Shown piece by piece: positions 23,877 to 31,916 of a DNA stretch of 64,000 bases (within the stretch, counting starts at the first letter, position 1; the number at the start of each line of letters is the position of its first letter). The notes under the pieces were generated by a model. It was not told where the DNA came from. It saw only the letters and a program-made list of their open reading frames with translations, and made no database searches. This DNA comes from Paenibacillus sp. 1011MAR3C5 (GTDB lineage: Bacteria > Bacillota > Bacilli > Paenibacillales > Paenibacillaceae): contig NZ_QZCF01000010.1 in the NCBI RefSeq assembly GCF_003591485.1, positions 115,901 to 179,900 on the forward strand, given 5' to 3'. The translations under genes were made by a program, and so were the position numbers.

Positions 23877-24659
23877 TTACCCTAGAATATCCCACCAGAT
23901 TTTCACAACGGTTGCTGTAATCAGTAGCGACAGCAGCCATTGCAGCACTTTTACATTCATTCTCTGCCCCAGCTTCGCGCCAATTGGAGAGCCGATAATG
24001 CTCGCAACAATCATAACGATGGACGGAATCAGCAGCATATGTCCACCCATCAGCTTGCCGCCCACCGAACCGATGGATGACAAGAAGGTGATCGCCAGCG
24101 AAGATGCGATCGCTACGCGCGTCGGAATTCGAAGCAGCACCAGCATAATCGGCAACGTGATGAAGGCGCCGGCCGCTCCGACAATGCCGGACAGGATGCC
24201 TACTGCTGCAGCTGATCCCGCTGCAAGGGGTTTGTTGAATGACAGCTTGTCGAGACTTCCTTCCTCCCCTCTCTTAGGCATAAACATCATCACTGCAGCG
24301 ACTAGAGCCAGTATGGCATACGTCATGTTTATGACCGAATTGGATAGAAACTTCGACCCGAATCCGCCGAGAAAGCTGCCCAGCACGATTGGTATGCCCA
24401 TATACAGAATCAGTTCTTTGTTGATCCAGCCGCCCTTCCGGTAAGCTAGCAGCCCCGCCAATGAAGCAAAAAATACCTGTGCCGCGCTCACCGCGGACAC
24501 CTCCTGCGCCGTGAACGCTGCGAACCCCAATGCCGGCGGTATATAAAGCAGCATGGGATACTTAATGATCGAACCCCCGATACCGACCATGCCGGATAGG
24601 AAAGAACCGATAAAGCCGATGGCGAATAGCGTAACAAGCCAGCCTATCTCCACATTCAT
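23877..24659 (-). CDS. TauE/SafE-family anion exporter
   Basis: A 260-residue membrane protein with about eight helices, of the TauE/SafE (DUF81) family, which moves sulfite and organosulfonates. The repeated glycine-rich patterns typical of the family are visible: GMVGIGGSIIKYPML in the first half and GILSGIVGAAGAFI in the second. In this cluster the likely cargo is sulfite or thiosulfate made by the dioxygenase. The start used is ATG (MNVEIG) behind GAGGTG; a GTG two codons upstream is within the ribosome site. It is the first gene of the cluster and has its own operator. Confidence 0.88.
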   Translation of the reverse strand: MNVEIGWLVTLFAIGFIGSFLSGMVGIGGSIIKYPMLLYIPPALGFAAFTAQEVSAVSAAQVFFASLAGLLAYRKGGWINKELILYMGIPIVLGSFLGGFGSKFLSNSVINMTYAILALVAAVMMFMPKRGEEGSLDKLSFNKPLAAGSAAAVGILSGIVGAAGAFITLPIMLVLLRIPTRVAIASSLAITFLSSIGSVGGKLMGGHMLLIPSIVMIVASIIGSPIGAKLGQRMNVKVLQWLLSLLITATVVKIWWDILG

Positions 24660-24716
24660 GAGCACCTCGCTTTGATTGGATTGGCATACGCATAATGACT
24701 GGTCTGCATTATAGGT

Positions 24717-24732
24717 ATACCCGTATGGGTAT
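24717..24732. promoter_or_regulatory. CstR-type operator upstream of the TauE gene
   Basis: ATACCC-GTAT-GGGTAT has perfect six-base arms. It lies about 58 bases upstream of the TauE gene and is the clearest of the four copies. Confidence 0.7.
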
Positions 24733-24911
24733 TATATTAAGCTGTCGGTAACTGAAAGTCAACCTGTGCGAGCCAGGTATATATTTTCCAGTTGAAGCAT
24801 CAAGCCAGCCCGCTCTAAAACAAGGAGACCGTGCCCGCTTTGTTGAATACAGGTGAGATTGCCACAAAAAATTAGAATTTGACAACCACAGAAAGGGAAA
24901 GGTATACCGTA

Positions 24912-25646
24912 GTGATCATTATTTGGATAGCTGCATGCATCATTCTATTGTTGTTCGTATGGATTGTCCTCTTCGAAACAAATTGGGTCAGATTAACGAG
25001 CCATACCCTGCCAAGCCCACGCGGCTTGAACATGACTGTTGTGCATCTGACGGATCTTCACGGGCGAACCCGATTCATCAATAGCCGTATCAGCCAAAGA
25101 GTCAATCGCCTTCATCCCGACCACATCATCATTACGGGCGATCTTGCAGGCAACTACGAACGCGAGACACGGAGCGGCATCCGCAAGCGGAGATATACGG
25201 AACAGGAATACCGGGACATCATTCAGTCGCTGCAGCTAATGAACGTGAACGTATTGACGAACAGCAGCTACATAACCCGGCAGCAAGGTCTCGTATACGG
25301 CTTCGATAACTCCATCTACGGGAATGAGCGGTTAACGCTCAGCCGCGCGGAATTGGAGCGCTCCGACTACACCATCATGCTTGCCCATTCGTCCGGCATT
25401 ATCGATCTGTTACAGGAAAGCAAGCTGCCCTTCGACTTGCTGCTTGCAGGACATACTCATGGCGGCCAGATCCGATTATGGGACCGAACAATTGGCGCCT
25501 ACAAGCATTTTCATAGTGGACTTAAAGCTCTGGACGGCCGGAGACATTTCTATATCAATCGGGGTTTAGGAACAGTTAAAATTCCAGTCCGTCTTGGTTG
25601 TCCTCCAGAGATCGCCGTGTTTCGAGTCGAGCAGCAAGACGCGTGA
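24912..25646 (+). CDS. Membrane-anchored metallophosphoesterase lacking the GNH(D/E) motif
   Basis: A 244-residue calcineurin-like phosphoesterase of the YkuE/YaeI type. An N-terminal helix (about 1-22) anchors it with the enzyme outside. Motifs seen are HLTDLHG, ITGDLAGN, MLAHS and LAGHTHGGQ. The GNH(D/E) motif that normally follows GDxxx by 30-40 residues and supplies Asn and His ligands is absent. The sequence passes straight from GDLAGNYERE to YRDIIQSLQLMNV, as if about 25-35 residues were lost in frame. Activity is doubtful. GTG at 24912 after AAAGG is the chosen start; an upstream TTG (24879) is possible. Confidence 0.75.
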   Translation: MIIIWIAACIILLLFVWIVLFETNWVRLTSHTLPSPRGLNMTVVHLTDLHGRTRFINSRISQRVNRLHPDHIIITGDLAGNYERETRSGIRKRRYTEQEYRDIIQSLQLMNVNVLTNSSYITRQQGLVYGFDNSIYGNERLTLSRAELERSDYTIMLAHSSGIIDLLQESKLPFDLLLAGHTHGGQIRLWDRTIGAYKHFHSGLKALDGRRHFYINRGLGTVKIPVRLGCPPEIAVFRVEQQDA

Positions 25647-25688
25647 AATGAGCAGCTTGTTGCAACCATCAAACGACCACGCAAACAC

Positions 25689-25729
25689 AAAAAAGCCCGG
25701 CCGCTTCGCTCTTGCGATGCAGCCGGCTT
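25689..25729 (-). terminator. Terminator downstream of the histidine kinase
   Basis: AAGCCCGGC/GCCGGCTT arms with a one-base bulge. The A-run at 25689-25694 becomes the T-tract on the minus strand. Confidence 0.65.
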
Positions 25730-25780
25730 CTCCCGGAAGGGTTTTCAGCTTTGGAATCTAGCCCACATATCCGCCGATTC

Positions 25781-27523
25781 CTACAGAAGCGGGAGTGAAA
25801 TGACAATCGTCGTGCCTCTGCCCTCATCGGATTTTGCTTCAATGGTCCCGTTATGAGCGAGGACAATCGACTTCGCGATGCTCATGCCTAAGCCCGCACC
25901 GTTTTTTTCCTCCGTATTGGTGCCGCGGTAATAACGCTCGAACAGATTCAATAGCGTCTCCCCGTCCATTCCTATGCCGTCATCGCCGACAGTCAGAACG
26001 GCAAAGCTGCCTGATACTGCGACGCTTACCGTAACGGTCGTGCCTTCCGGATTATGCTTGACGGCGTTCATGATCACATTGTCCAGCATCCTGGCGAACC
26101 ATTTGTCATTCGCAAGCACCCGAATCCGCTTCTCCTCGTCTTCGTTCTCGAATTGGAACGTCGTGCCTTCCATCGTCATATCATTCACGTAGTTAAGAAC
26201 AATCCGTCTGACGAATTCCTGCAGCTCAATCGGCTTTACTTCAAACGGCACTTGCTTGTTCTTAAGCTGGAATGCCAGCGAGAAGTCCTGGATCAGATCG
26301 ATCATATAGTCGCTCTTATCCCGAATCGTACCGCCCATCTCCTTCAGCTCTTCCTCTGTAAAGCTGTATTGCCCGCTCTCCAGCAAATGACCGTAGCCCT
26401 GTATCGAGCTAAGCGGAGTGCGCAAATCATGGGAGATGCCCGTCATCCATTCTTCCCTCGTCTTCTCGAGCCGAATGCGGTCCTGCTCCGCAGCGTGCAG
26501 CCTTAATGTCATCTCGCGGAATCCGTCGATGACTTCCTTGTAGAGCTTATACTTTCGGCGCAGCTTGCCGTTCTTGCGATAGACCCGCTTCTGATCCTTC
26601 GCGGACAACGTCTCTTCATATTGTCCTCTGCCAAGCCGTGCGAACCAATCAATGAACAGCAGCAGCGGCCTGCCATAGCGATAGCCATGATAAATAGAGA
26701 AGGCTAGTGTTGCGATTAGAATGGCTCCTCCAATGAAGGAAGCCGAGATGATGACTTCTTTCATAAAAGGCTGCTTGACATAGCCTCCCCGTTTGCTTTG
26801 GTGCAATACCCAGAATGTATTCGTTTCACGATCCGCATGGACGGATACGATCGTTGGAAAATCCCCCTTCATCTTTTCCATTGTAATGAGCTCAAGCGGA
26901 GCGTACCGTTCCCGTTCCATTGGCACGCCTACCGATTGCTGTACTTGCCCGTTGCCATCTATAATTTGCAGCGTATGCCGAGATTTCGTCAGTTCTTCGT
27001 TTAGCTGCTCTGCTGATTCTTCCCTCAATACACCGTCTCTCGCATATTGGGCATAAATGGACTGCACCTCAACCGAACGGTCATTCACATAACCAAGCAT
27101 GAATAGAACCATGTTCGGCACCGATTCGTCCAGCGATATCATCACTTCGTAGGGACCGTACCGCTTCGTCTGCTGGATAACGAGCAGCTCGCCCGTAGTA
27201 TAAGCTTGCGGCACATCCTCAGGCGTGTTCGCTTCATAGATCACATCGCCATGGCTATTCACCACTTGGAGCCAGTAATGCTGTTCTGCCAGCTGATCCA
27301 CCCAACGCTTCGGCACTATGGCTTTCTGCTGAGTCACATCCGTCTCCATCATAATGACATCCAACGACCCGAACGGAAATCTTTGTTTCATATCCTCATT
27401 GACTAATAATTGGACAAAGACAAGCACTATCGTAAATAGCATGAGCAGAACAAAGACGAACAGCAATAACATCTGATAGGTAAAATGAAGAGTAAGCCTT
27501 CGCTTTACATTTCGAATCTTCAT
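25781..27523 (-). CDS. Sensor histidine kinase
   Basis: A 580-residue two-helix membrane kinase. Helices lie at about 17-40 and 245-270 with an extracellular domain of about 200 residues. A cytoplasmic linker leads to HisKA (EEWMTGISHDLRTPLSSIQG, phosphorylated His) and HATPase_c (MLDNVIMNAVKHNPEG as N box, GDDGIGMD as G1, GAGLGMSIAK as G2). No clear HAMP is seen. It overlaps the response-regulator gene by four bases. The signal is unknown; the divergent DUF418 membrane gene is the only candidate target nearby. Confidence 0.92.
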   Translation of the reverse strand: MKIRNVKRRLTLHFTYQMLLLFVFVLLMLFTIVLVFVQLLVNEDMKQRFPFGSLDVIMMETDVTQQKAIVPKRWVDQLAEQHYWLQVVNSHGDVIYEANTPEDVPQAYTTGELLVIQQTKRYGPYEVMISLDESVPNMVLFMLGYVNDRSVEVQSIYAQYARDGVLREESAEQLNEELTKSRHTLQIIDGNGQVQQSVGVPMERERYAPLELITMEKMKGDFPTIVSVHADRETNTFWVLHQSKRGGYVKQPFMKEVIISASFIGGAILIATLAFSIYHGYRYGRPLLLFIDWFARLGRGQYEETLSAKDQKRVYRKNGKLRRKYKLYKEVIDGFREMTLRLHAAEQDRIRLEKTREEWMTGISHDLRTPLSSIQGYGHLLESGQYSFTEEELKEMGGTIRDKSDYMIDLIQDFSLAFQLKNKQVPFEVKPIELQEFVRRIVLNYVNDMTMEGTTFQFENEDEEKRIRVLANDKWFARMLDNVIMNAVKHNPEGTTVTVSVAVSGSFAVLTVGDDGIGMDGETLLNLFERYYRGTNTEEKNGAGLGMSIAKSIVLAHNGTIEAKSDEGRGTTIVISLPLL

Positions 27524-28239
27524 GGCTGTTTTACCTTCGCCAGCTTATAGCCGAGCCCGCGAATGGTCAGAAGATGGCTTGGCTCGCTTGGATTGCGCTC
27601 AATTCTCTCACGGATTTTGCGGATATGAACCATGACGGTATTGTCATCGCCCTCGCCCTCGAGTCCCCATACAGCCTCATACAGCTGAGCCTTGGAAAAA
27701 ACGATGCCTGGATTTTTGCACAAGAAATGAAGCAGCTGATACGCCATCGCTGGACAAGCGACCTCCTTGCCTTCCACCAGCAGCTCACCCGCCGCATCGT
27801 CCAGCACGAACCGTCCGAAGTCATAACGCTGTCGCTTCTCCTCCAGTACCGTGACAGGCGTTACGCCGCCGCGGCGCAGCCGCGCTTTTATTCGGGCTGC
27901 AATCTCAAGCGGATTGAATGGCTTCGTGACATAGTCGTCTCCACCTGTCGCAAAACCGGTCAGCACATCAAGATCAGACGCCCGCGCAGTCAAATAAATG
28001 ATATGGGCATCGGACAGCTCTCTAATCCTGGGACAGAGATCAAAGCCGGTCCGATCCGGCAGCATTACGTCCAGCAGCACAATATCAGCGCCATGCTTCC
28101 CAATCAACTTGAGAGCATCTACGGCATTATGGGCGGTGTACAGATAACGGAAGCCTTCCTTGCGAAGCGTCATGTCCAGCATCTTCGTAATAGCGCGTTC
28201 ATCATCTATCATTACAATTCTCGCGTTTGACATATCCAA
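27520..28239 (-). CDS. OmpR/PhoB-type response regulator
   Basis: A 239-residue regulator. The receiver domain has the acidic pair in MIDDERAI, phospho-acceptor Asp in VLLDVMLPD and Lys in YVTKPF. The C-terminal winged helix ends in VMVHIRKIRERIE and IRGLGYKLAKV. Transcribed before and with its kinase. The TTG start at 28239 is seven bases from GGAGGGG; the ATG two codons on is 13 bases away, so TTG is preferred. Confidence 0.92.
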   Translation of the reverse strand: MDMSNARIVMIDDERAITKMLDMTLRKEGFRYLYTAHNAVDALKLIGKHGADIVLLDVMLPDRTGFDLCPRIRELSDAHIIYLTARASDLDVLTGFATGGDDYVTKPFNPLEIAARIKARLRRGGVTPVTVLEEKRQRYDFGRFVLDDAAGELLVEGKEVACPAMAYQLLHFLCKNPGIVFSKAQLYEAVWGLEGEGDDNTVMVHIRKIRERIERNPSEPSHLLTIRGLGYKLAKVKQP

Positions 28240-28379
28240 TCTCTATCCCCTCCATCCTTATTTTACTATAGAAACCTTAATTTCCGTTTAACGGATGCCC
28301 GTCTCTTCAGCAAAAAATAAGACCGGCATTAACAGCAGGTAAATTACGGTTTCTATAATGGGGATCGAGGTGATGGAAA

Positions 28380-29585
28380 ATGATTCAAAAAATAGGAAGA
28401 CAAAGCATCGTAGACGAAATTCGCGGCTTGAGCTTGCTTGGCATTCTGCTTTCCAATTTGCTCATCTTTCAGTATGGCATGTGGGGGAAGGACGAGATCG
28501 ATCTGTTCGGGCTCTCTGATGCGGATAGCATGGCGCACACTCTTGTAAAGATCGTGATTGAAGGCAGCTTCATGCCCATCTTCGCATTTCTATTCGGCTT
28601 CGGAATGCTCAAGCTGATGGAGGGACTCGAAGCGAAGGGAACCGGGTTCAGGATGGTCATCGTGCGCCGATCGATCATGCTTATCGGGCTTGGGATGCTG
28701 CATTCCTATTTTCTCTGGGAAGGCGACATCTTATTATTGTACGGCGGTATGAGCCTCTTCCTCCTCCTGTTCCTAAGACGCAAGGCCAAAACGGTCTTGA
28801 TCTGGGGCATCGCGCTTCTGCCGATTATCGGTCTGGCCGGTATGGACTCAACAGGCCCGCTGATTGAAGAAACAAAAATCATCCAGGAAAAAACAGAGGC
28901 GTATGTCTTGAAATCTATCGATGTGTATCAGAGCGGAAGCTACTCGGAGATATTCGACTTCCGTCATGATGAGCCGAAACCGCTCGAAGCCGACGGCCTG
29001 ATTCTAATTGCCGCTTATCTGCTCGTCCCGTTCATGACCGCCCCCATGTTTTTGTTCGGCATGTATGCGGCCAGAAAAGACTGGTTCTATCAGCCTGAGA
29101 CCAAGCGTGCCTTTTACTTCAAATGGGCATCCGTCTTTCTACTATCAGGTTTGATCATGAAAGCGATAAAGCAGATTTGGCCTGATACGATCTTTGGCGG
29201 AGTGAGCGGTGCGCTCGGGATGCTGATCCTGTCGCTCGGTTATATTATGGGGTTTGCCTTGCTGCTCTCGCTGGGTAGAGCAACGGCTCTGCGGAACGGC
29301 TTCAAGTCCGTCGGCAAGCTGTCGCTCACCAATTACTTGCTGCAGACCGTCATCTGCACAACGCTCTTCTATGGCTATGGCTTTGGATGGTATGGCAAGC
29401 TTGGCATTATCGCAGGTATCGGCATAGGCATTGCCATCTATACGCTCCAGCTATTAGGCAGTGCGCTTTACCTGAAGCGGTTCCGGATCGGCCCCGTCGA
29501 GTGGCTGCTTCGGATTTGGACATATTGGAGCTGGAACGGCAAGCCGAGACAGCAAGTGACGAACGACATAGATGTTAAAGCCTAA
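28380..29585 (+). CDS. DUF418-family membrane protein
   Basis: A 401-residue integral membrane protein with about ten helices. The N-terminus RGLSLLGILLSNLL is the typical start of the YeiB/DUF418 family. The C-terminal DUF418 domain runs from about 230 to 385, with GKLSLTNYLLQTV. The biochemical function is not established; distant kinship to acyltransferase-3 membrane enzymes is often noted. The start follows GAGGTGATGG. It is divergent from the two-component system just upstream, whose regulator may control it. Confidence 0.85.
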   Translation: MIQKIGRQSIVDEIRGLSLLGILLSNLLIFQYGMWGKDEIDLFGLSDADSMAHTLVKIVIEGSFMPIFAFLFGFGMLKLMEGLEAKGTGFRMVIVRRSIMLIGLGMLHSYFLWEGDILLLYGGMSLFLLLFLRRKAKTVLIWGIALLPIIGLAGMDSTGPLIEETKIIQEKTEAYVLKSIDVYQSGSYSEIFDFRHDEPKPLEADGLILIAAYLLVPFMTAPMFLFGMYAARKDWFYQPETKRAFYFKWASVFLLSGLIMKAIKQIWPDTIFGGVSGALGMLILSLGYIMGFALLLSLGRATALRNGFKSVGKLSLTNYLLQTVICTTLFYGYGFGWYGKLGIIAGIGIGIAIYTLQLLGSALYLKRFRIGPVEWLLRIWTYWSWNGKPRQQVTNDIDVKA

Positions 29586-29592
29586 TCGCAAG

Positions 29593-29644
29593 AAGGCGTT
29601 CCCGACCCGGTCCAGGACCGAGCAGCGGGAACGCCTTTTCGTTT
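29593..29644. terminator. Bidirectional terminator after the DUF418 gene
   Basis: AAGGCGTTCCCG and CGGGAACGCCTT outer arms, with CGGTCC/GGACCG inside, followed by TTTTCGTTTC. It separates the convergent DUF418 and YmaF genes. Confidence 0.88.
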
Positions 29645-30034
29645 CTACATATTCATGATTTCATTCCCTGTATTTCCTCTGTACATGTGTGAATGCGGAT
29701 ATCTTCCGTTCATGGTTGTTTGACCTTCAAAATAATGATAGTGCCCCCCATTCGGCAAGGGGATTGAAGGACCAGTCGTTCCTCTAATGTAATGGATATG
29801 CTCGTCATTAAATGATGTTTTTGCAAAATATTGATGAACGTGTTGGCCCCCGCTAGGCGCTGGTTCGGTCATTCCTGCATAATGATGGTTATGTCCTTGG
29901 TCAAAGGAAGTTACGCCGGAAAAAGCGTGCACATGAACTGGACGTCCATCCCAAGAAGTAATATATAAACGATGCGAGTGTTCTGATTCCTTATCATCAT
30001 TCGAGACGATAAAACCCGTAATTGGTATTTCCAT
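29645..30034 (-). CDS. Histidine-rich YmaF-family protein
   Basis: A 129-residue protein of the YmaF family. It is built from repeated short blocks, each carrying HxH: HSH, HVH, HNHH, HVH, HIH, HYH and HSH, 15 histidines in all. Blocks repeat patterns such as GHNHHYAG, GQHVHQYFAKT and GGHYHYFEG. Metal binding is a reasonable guess but not shown. No signal peptide is seen. Start is ATG (MEIPITG) behind GGAGG; an in-frame start five codons upstream is less likely. It is divergent from the GMC oxidoreductase and shares an 11-base box with it. Confidence 0.8.
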   Translation of the reverse strand: MEIPITGFIVSNDDKESEHSHRLYITSWDGRPVHVHAFSGVTSFDQGHNHHYAGMTEPAPSGGQHVHQYFAKTSFNDEHIHYIRGTTGPSIPLPNGGHYHYFEGQTTMNGRYPHSHMYRGNTGNEIMNM

Positions 30035-30063
30035 ATACACAGCCTCCATTAGGGAATTTGACT

Positions 30064-30181
30064 ATGCATTATATGGGTATATGCATGGTTTGGAGCAGGC
30101 TTCCGTCTAGATTAAACAGGAACGCCCGAAAACAATTCTTTTCTTCTGGTACATGGGACAGCAGAAGGCAATATAATGCAT
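30064..30181. promoter_or_regulatory. Shared ATATAATGCAT box in the ymaF-GMC divergent region
   Basis: The 11-mer ATATAATGCAT occurs on the minus strand at 30064-30074, 30 bases before the YmaF start. It occurs again on the plus strand at 30171-30181, 27 bases before the GMC start. Both copies contain TATAAT in a -10-like position, but neither has a good -35. An alternative sigma factor or activator used by both genes is possible. Confidence 0.45.
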
Positions 30182-30207
30182 GAGTCCAACTAATAAGGAG
30201 AACATGG

Positions 30208-31848
30208 ATGAAACGCACACTATTCTATGATTACATTATCGTAGGGACAGGACCCGCCGGTGCTGTCATTGCCAAACTCCTCTCCGACCAGAAAAAAACT
30301 TCCGTTCTGCTCTTGGAGGCTGGAGAAAATAATGATAAAGATATACCGATTAGCCATTCGACATTTGCTCCTGAACTGGAGGAACAGTTTTTCCCGAAAT
30401 ACTTTTGGCAAGGAGAAGGCACCCCTCAAGCAGGCGTAGACGATCGCACGTTTGAATGGACCACCGGGCGGCTTTTCGGCGGCGGCTCCTCGATTAACGG
30501 GGAACAGTATGTGCGGTATACAAGCGCCGTATTTAAAGAGTGGGAAGAGCTCCTGGGTCCGCTTTGGTCACCGGCAAGGGTTATACGACGGTTTAAACAA
30601 CTGGAGAACTACAACGGAAAAACAACCAATCCGAATGCACGCGGTTATAACGGGAGGATCGACATACGGCAAGCCCCTGTTCGTCCGACAGCCATGGCTA
30701 AGAAGCTGGTTTCTGCTATAGAACGAGCTACGGGGTTTCCGGAGATCGTTGATTACAATAATCCGAGAACCCCTCTCGGCCCCTTTACCCGTTGGCAGCT
30801 GTATCAAAATCCGAACGGCCGAAGGGTGAGCTCGTCAACTGCGTTTCTTTCTTCGGACATTGTAAGCCCAGGCGGCCGAGGAGTAGGAGGGCGGAGGTTG
30901 CGACTGTTATCTAACTCAACGGTTCTTCGTGTGCTGTTTTCCGGTAAAGAGGCTAAAGGCGTGGAATTTTTAAGAGAAGGGAAATGCGTAAAAGCATATG
31001 CCCGGAAGAACGTCATTATTTCCGCAGGCATTAATAGTGCTCAAATTTTGATGCTATCGGGTATTGGACCGTACCATATTCTTAAACAAGCAGGAATAAC
31101 CCCAATATTTAATAATCCCAACGTAGGAAAGAGCTTAAGAAACCATACCTTAAACTTCGCTGTTTTTTCAGCCAACCCTAATGACAAGGCATTACCGGCC
31201 TCAGATCCTAACTCCCTTTATACCGGGGGAGCCTTCTTGCCGGAGCCTTCTGGCACAAATCCCAGACGCCGTGCAGTACAATTGGTCGGCATCGGTTCGG
31301 AAGAAAACCGATTGTCGTTAGCGCTCATTTACCTACGGCCCCTGAGCCGTGGTTCGATTAAAATCCAAAACAAAGATCCTCTAAAAATTGTGCTGGCAGA
31401 TGAAGGCTTTCTTGATAACCCTTCTGATATGGAGGCAGTCAAAAACATCTATAAAGAATATGTGCGAAAAATAGCGGCCGAGCTGGCGGCCATCGATTCG
31501 TCCTATCAACTTATATCCCCAACAATCGATATCATTGACGATGACTCCAAACTTGAGGCGTTTATTAAAAGCAACTTCGACCACAATCATCATCAGCAAA
31601 GCTCGCTCCGCATGGCTCCACTCAATAAAGGCGGGGTTGTCGACCGCCGCGGATACGTCCACGGAGTGAAAAAGTTAATGGTTGCCGACGCTTCCATTAT
31701 CCCGTTCACTGTAGACGGGAATACCTCTGCCGCATCATTCCTTATTGGTTACACCATTGCCCGGCAATTAATCATGCATAAGCGAAGATTACAAAGACAT
31801 CGCAAATTCAAAAAAATTAGATATCTGTTCGAAAATGAAGAGGAGTGA
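30208..31848 (+). CDS. GMC-family FAD oxidoreductase
   Basis: A 546-residue flavoenzyme of the glucose-methanol-choline family. The N-terminal FAD motif is YIIVGTGPAGAVIAKLL, with LLLEAGEN after it. GGGSSINGEQYVR and SAGINSAQILMLSGIGP are the two family signatures. The C-terminal catalytic segment reads NHHQQSSLRM where choline-dehydrogenase relatives have HxxGTxxM, so the substrate pocket is unusual. The C-terminus is Arg/Lys-rich. The substrate cannot be assigned. The gene is more AT-rich in places than its neighbours. Start follows AAGGAG. Confidence 0.85.
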   Translation: MKRTLFYDYIIVGTGPAGAVIAKLLSDQKKTSVLLLEAGENNDKDIPISHSTFAPELEEQFFPKYFWQGEGTPQAGVDDRTFEWTTGRLFGGGSSINGEQYVRYTSAVFKEWEELLGPLWSPARVIRRFKQLENYNGKTTNPNARGYNGRIDIRQAPVRPTAMAKKLVSAIERATGFPEIVDYNNPRTPLGPFTRWQLYQNPNGRRVSSSTAFLSSDIVSPGGRGVGGRRLRLLSNSTVLRVLFSGKEAKGVEFLREGKCVKAYARKNVIISAGINSAQILMLSGIGPYHILKQAGITPIFNNPNVGKSLRNHTLNFAVFSANPNDKALPASDPNSLYTGGAFLPEPSGTNPRRRAVQLVGIGSEENRLSLALIYLRPLSRGSIKIQNKDPLKIVLADEGFLDNPSDMEAVKNIYKEYVRKIAAELAAIDSSYQLISPTIDIIDDDSKLEAFIKSNFDHNHHQQSSLRMAPLNKGGVVDRRGYVHGVKKLMVADASIIPFTVDGNTSAASFLIGYTIARQLIMHKRRLQRHRKFKKIRYLFENEEE

Positions 31849-31856
31849 AAATCGCT

Positions 31857-31905
31857 AAAGGCGATCCTACCCCGGTCTATGACCGAGCGGAGGGATCGCC
31901 TTTTT
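31857..31905. terminator. Bidirectional terminator between GMC and GH4 genes
   Basis: AAAGGCGATCC and GGATCGCCTTT outer arms with an inner CCGGTC/GACCG stem, followed by T5. Convergent genes lie on both sides. Confidence 0.88.
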
Positions 31906-31916
31906 GTTCGTACTAT

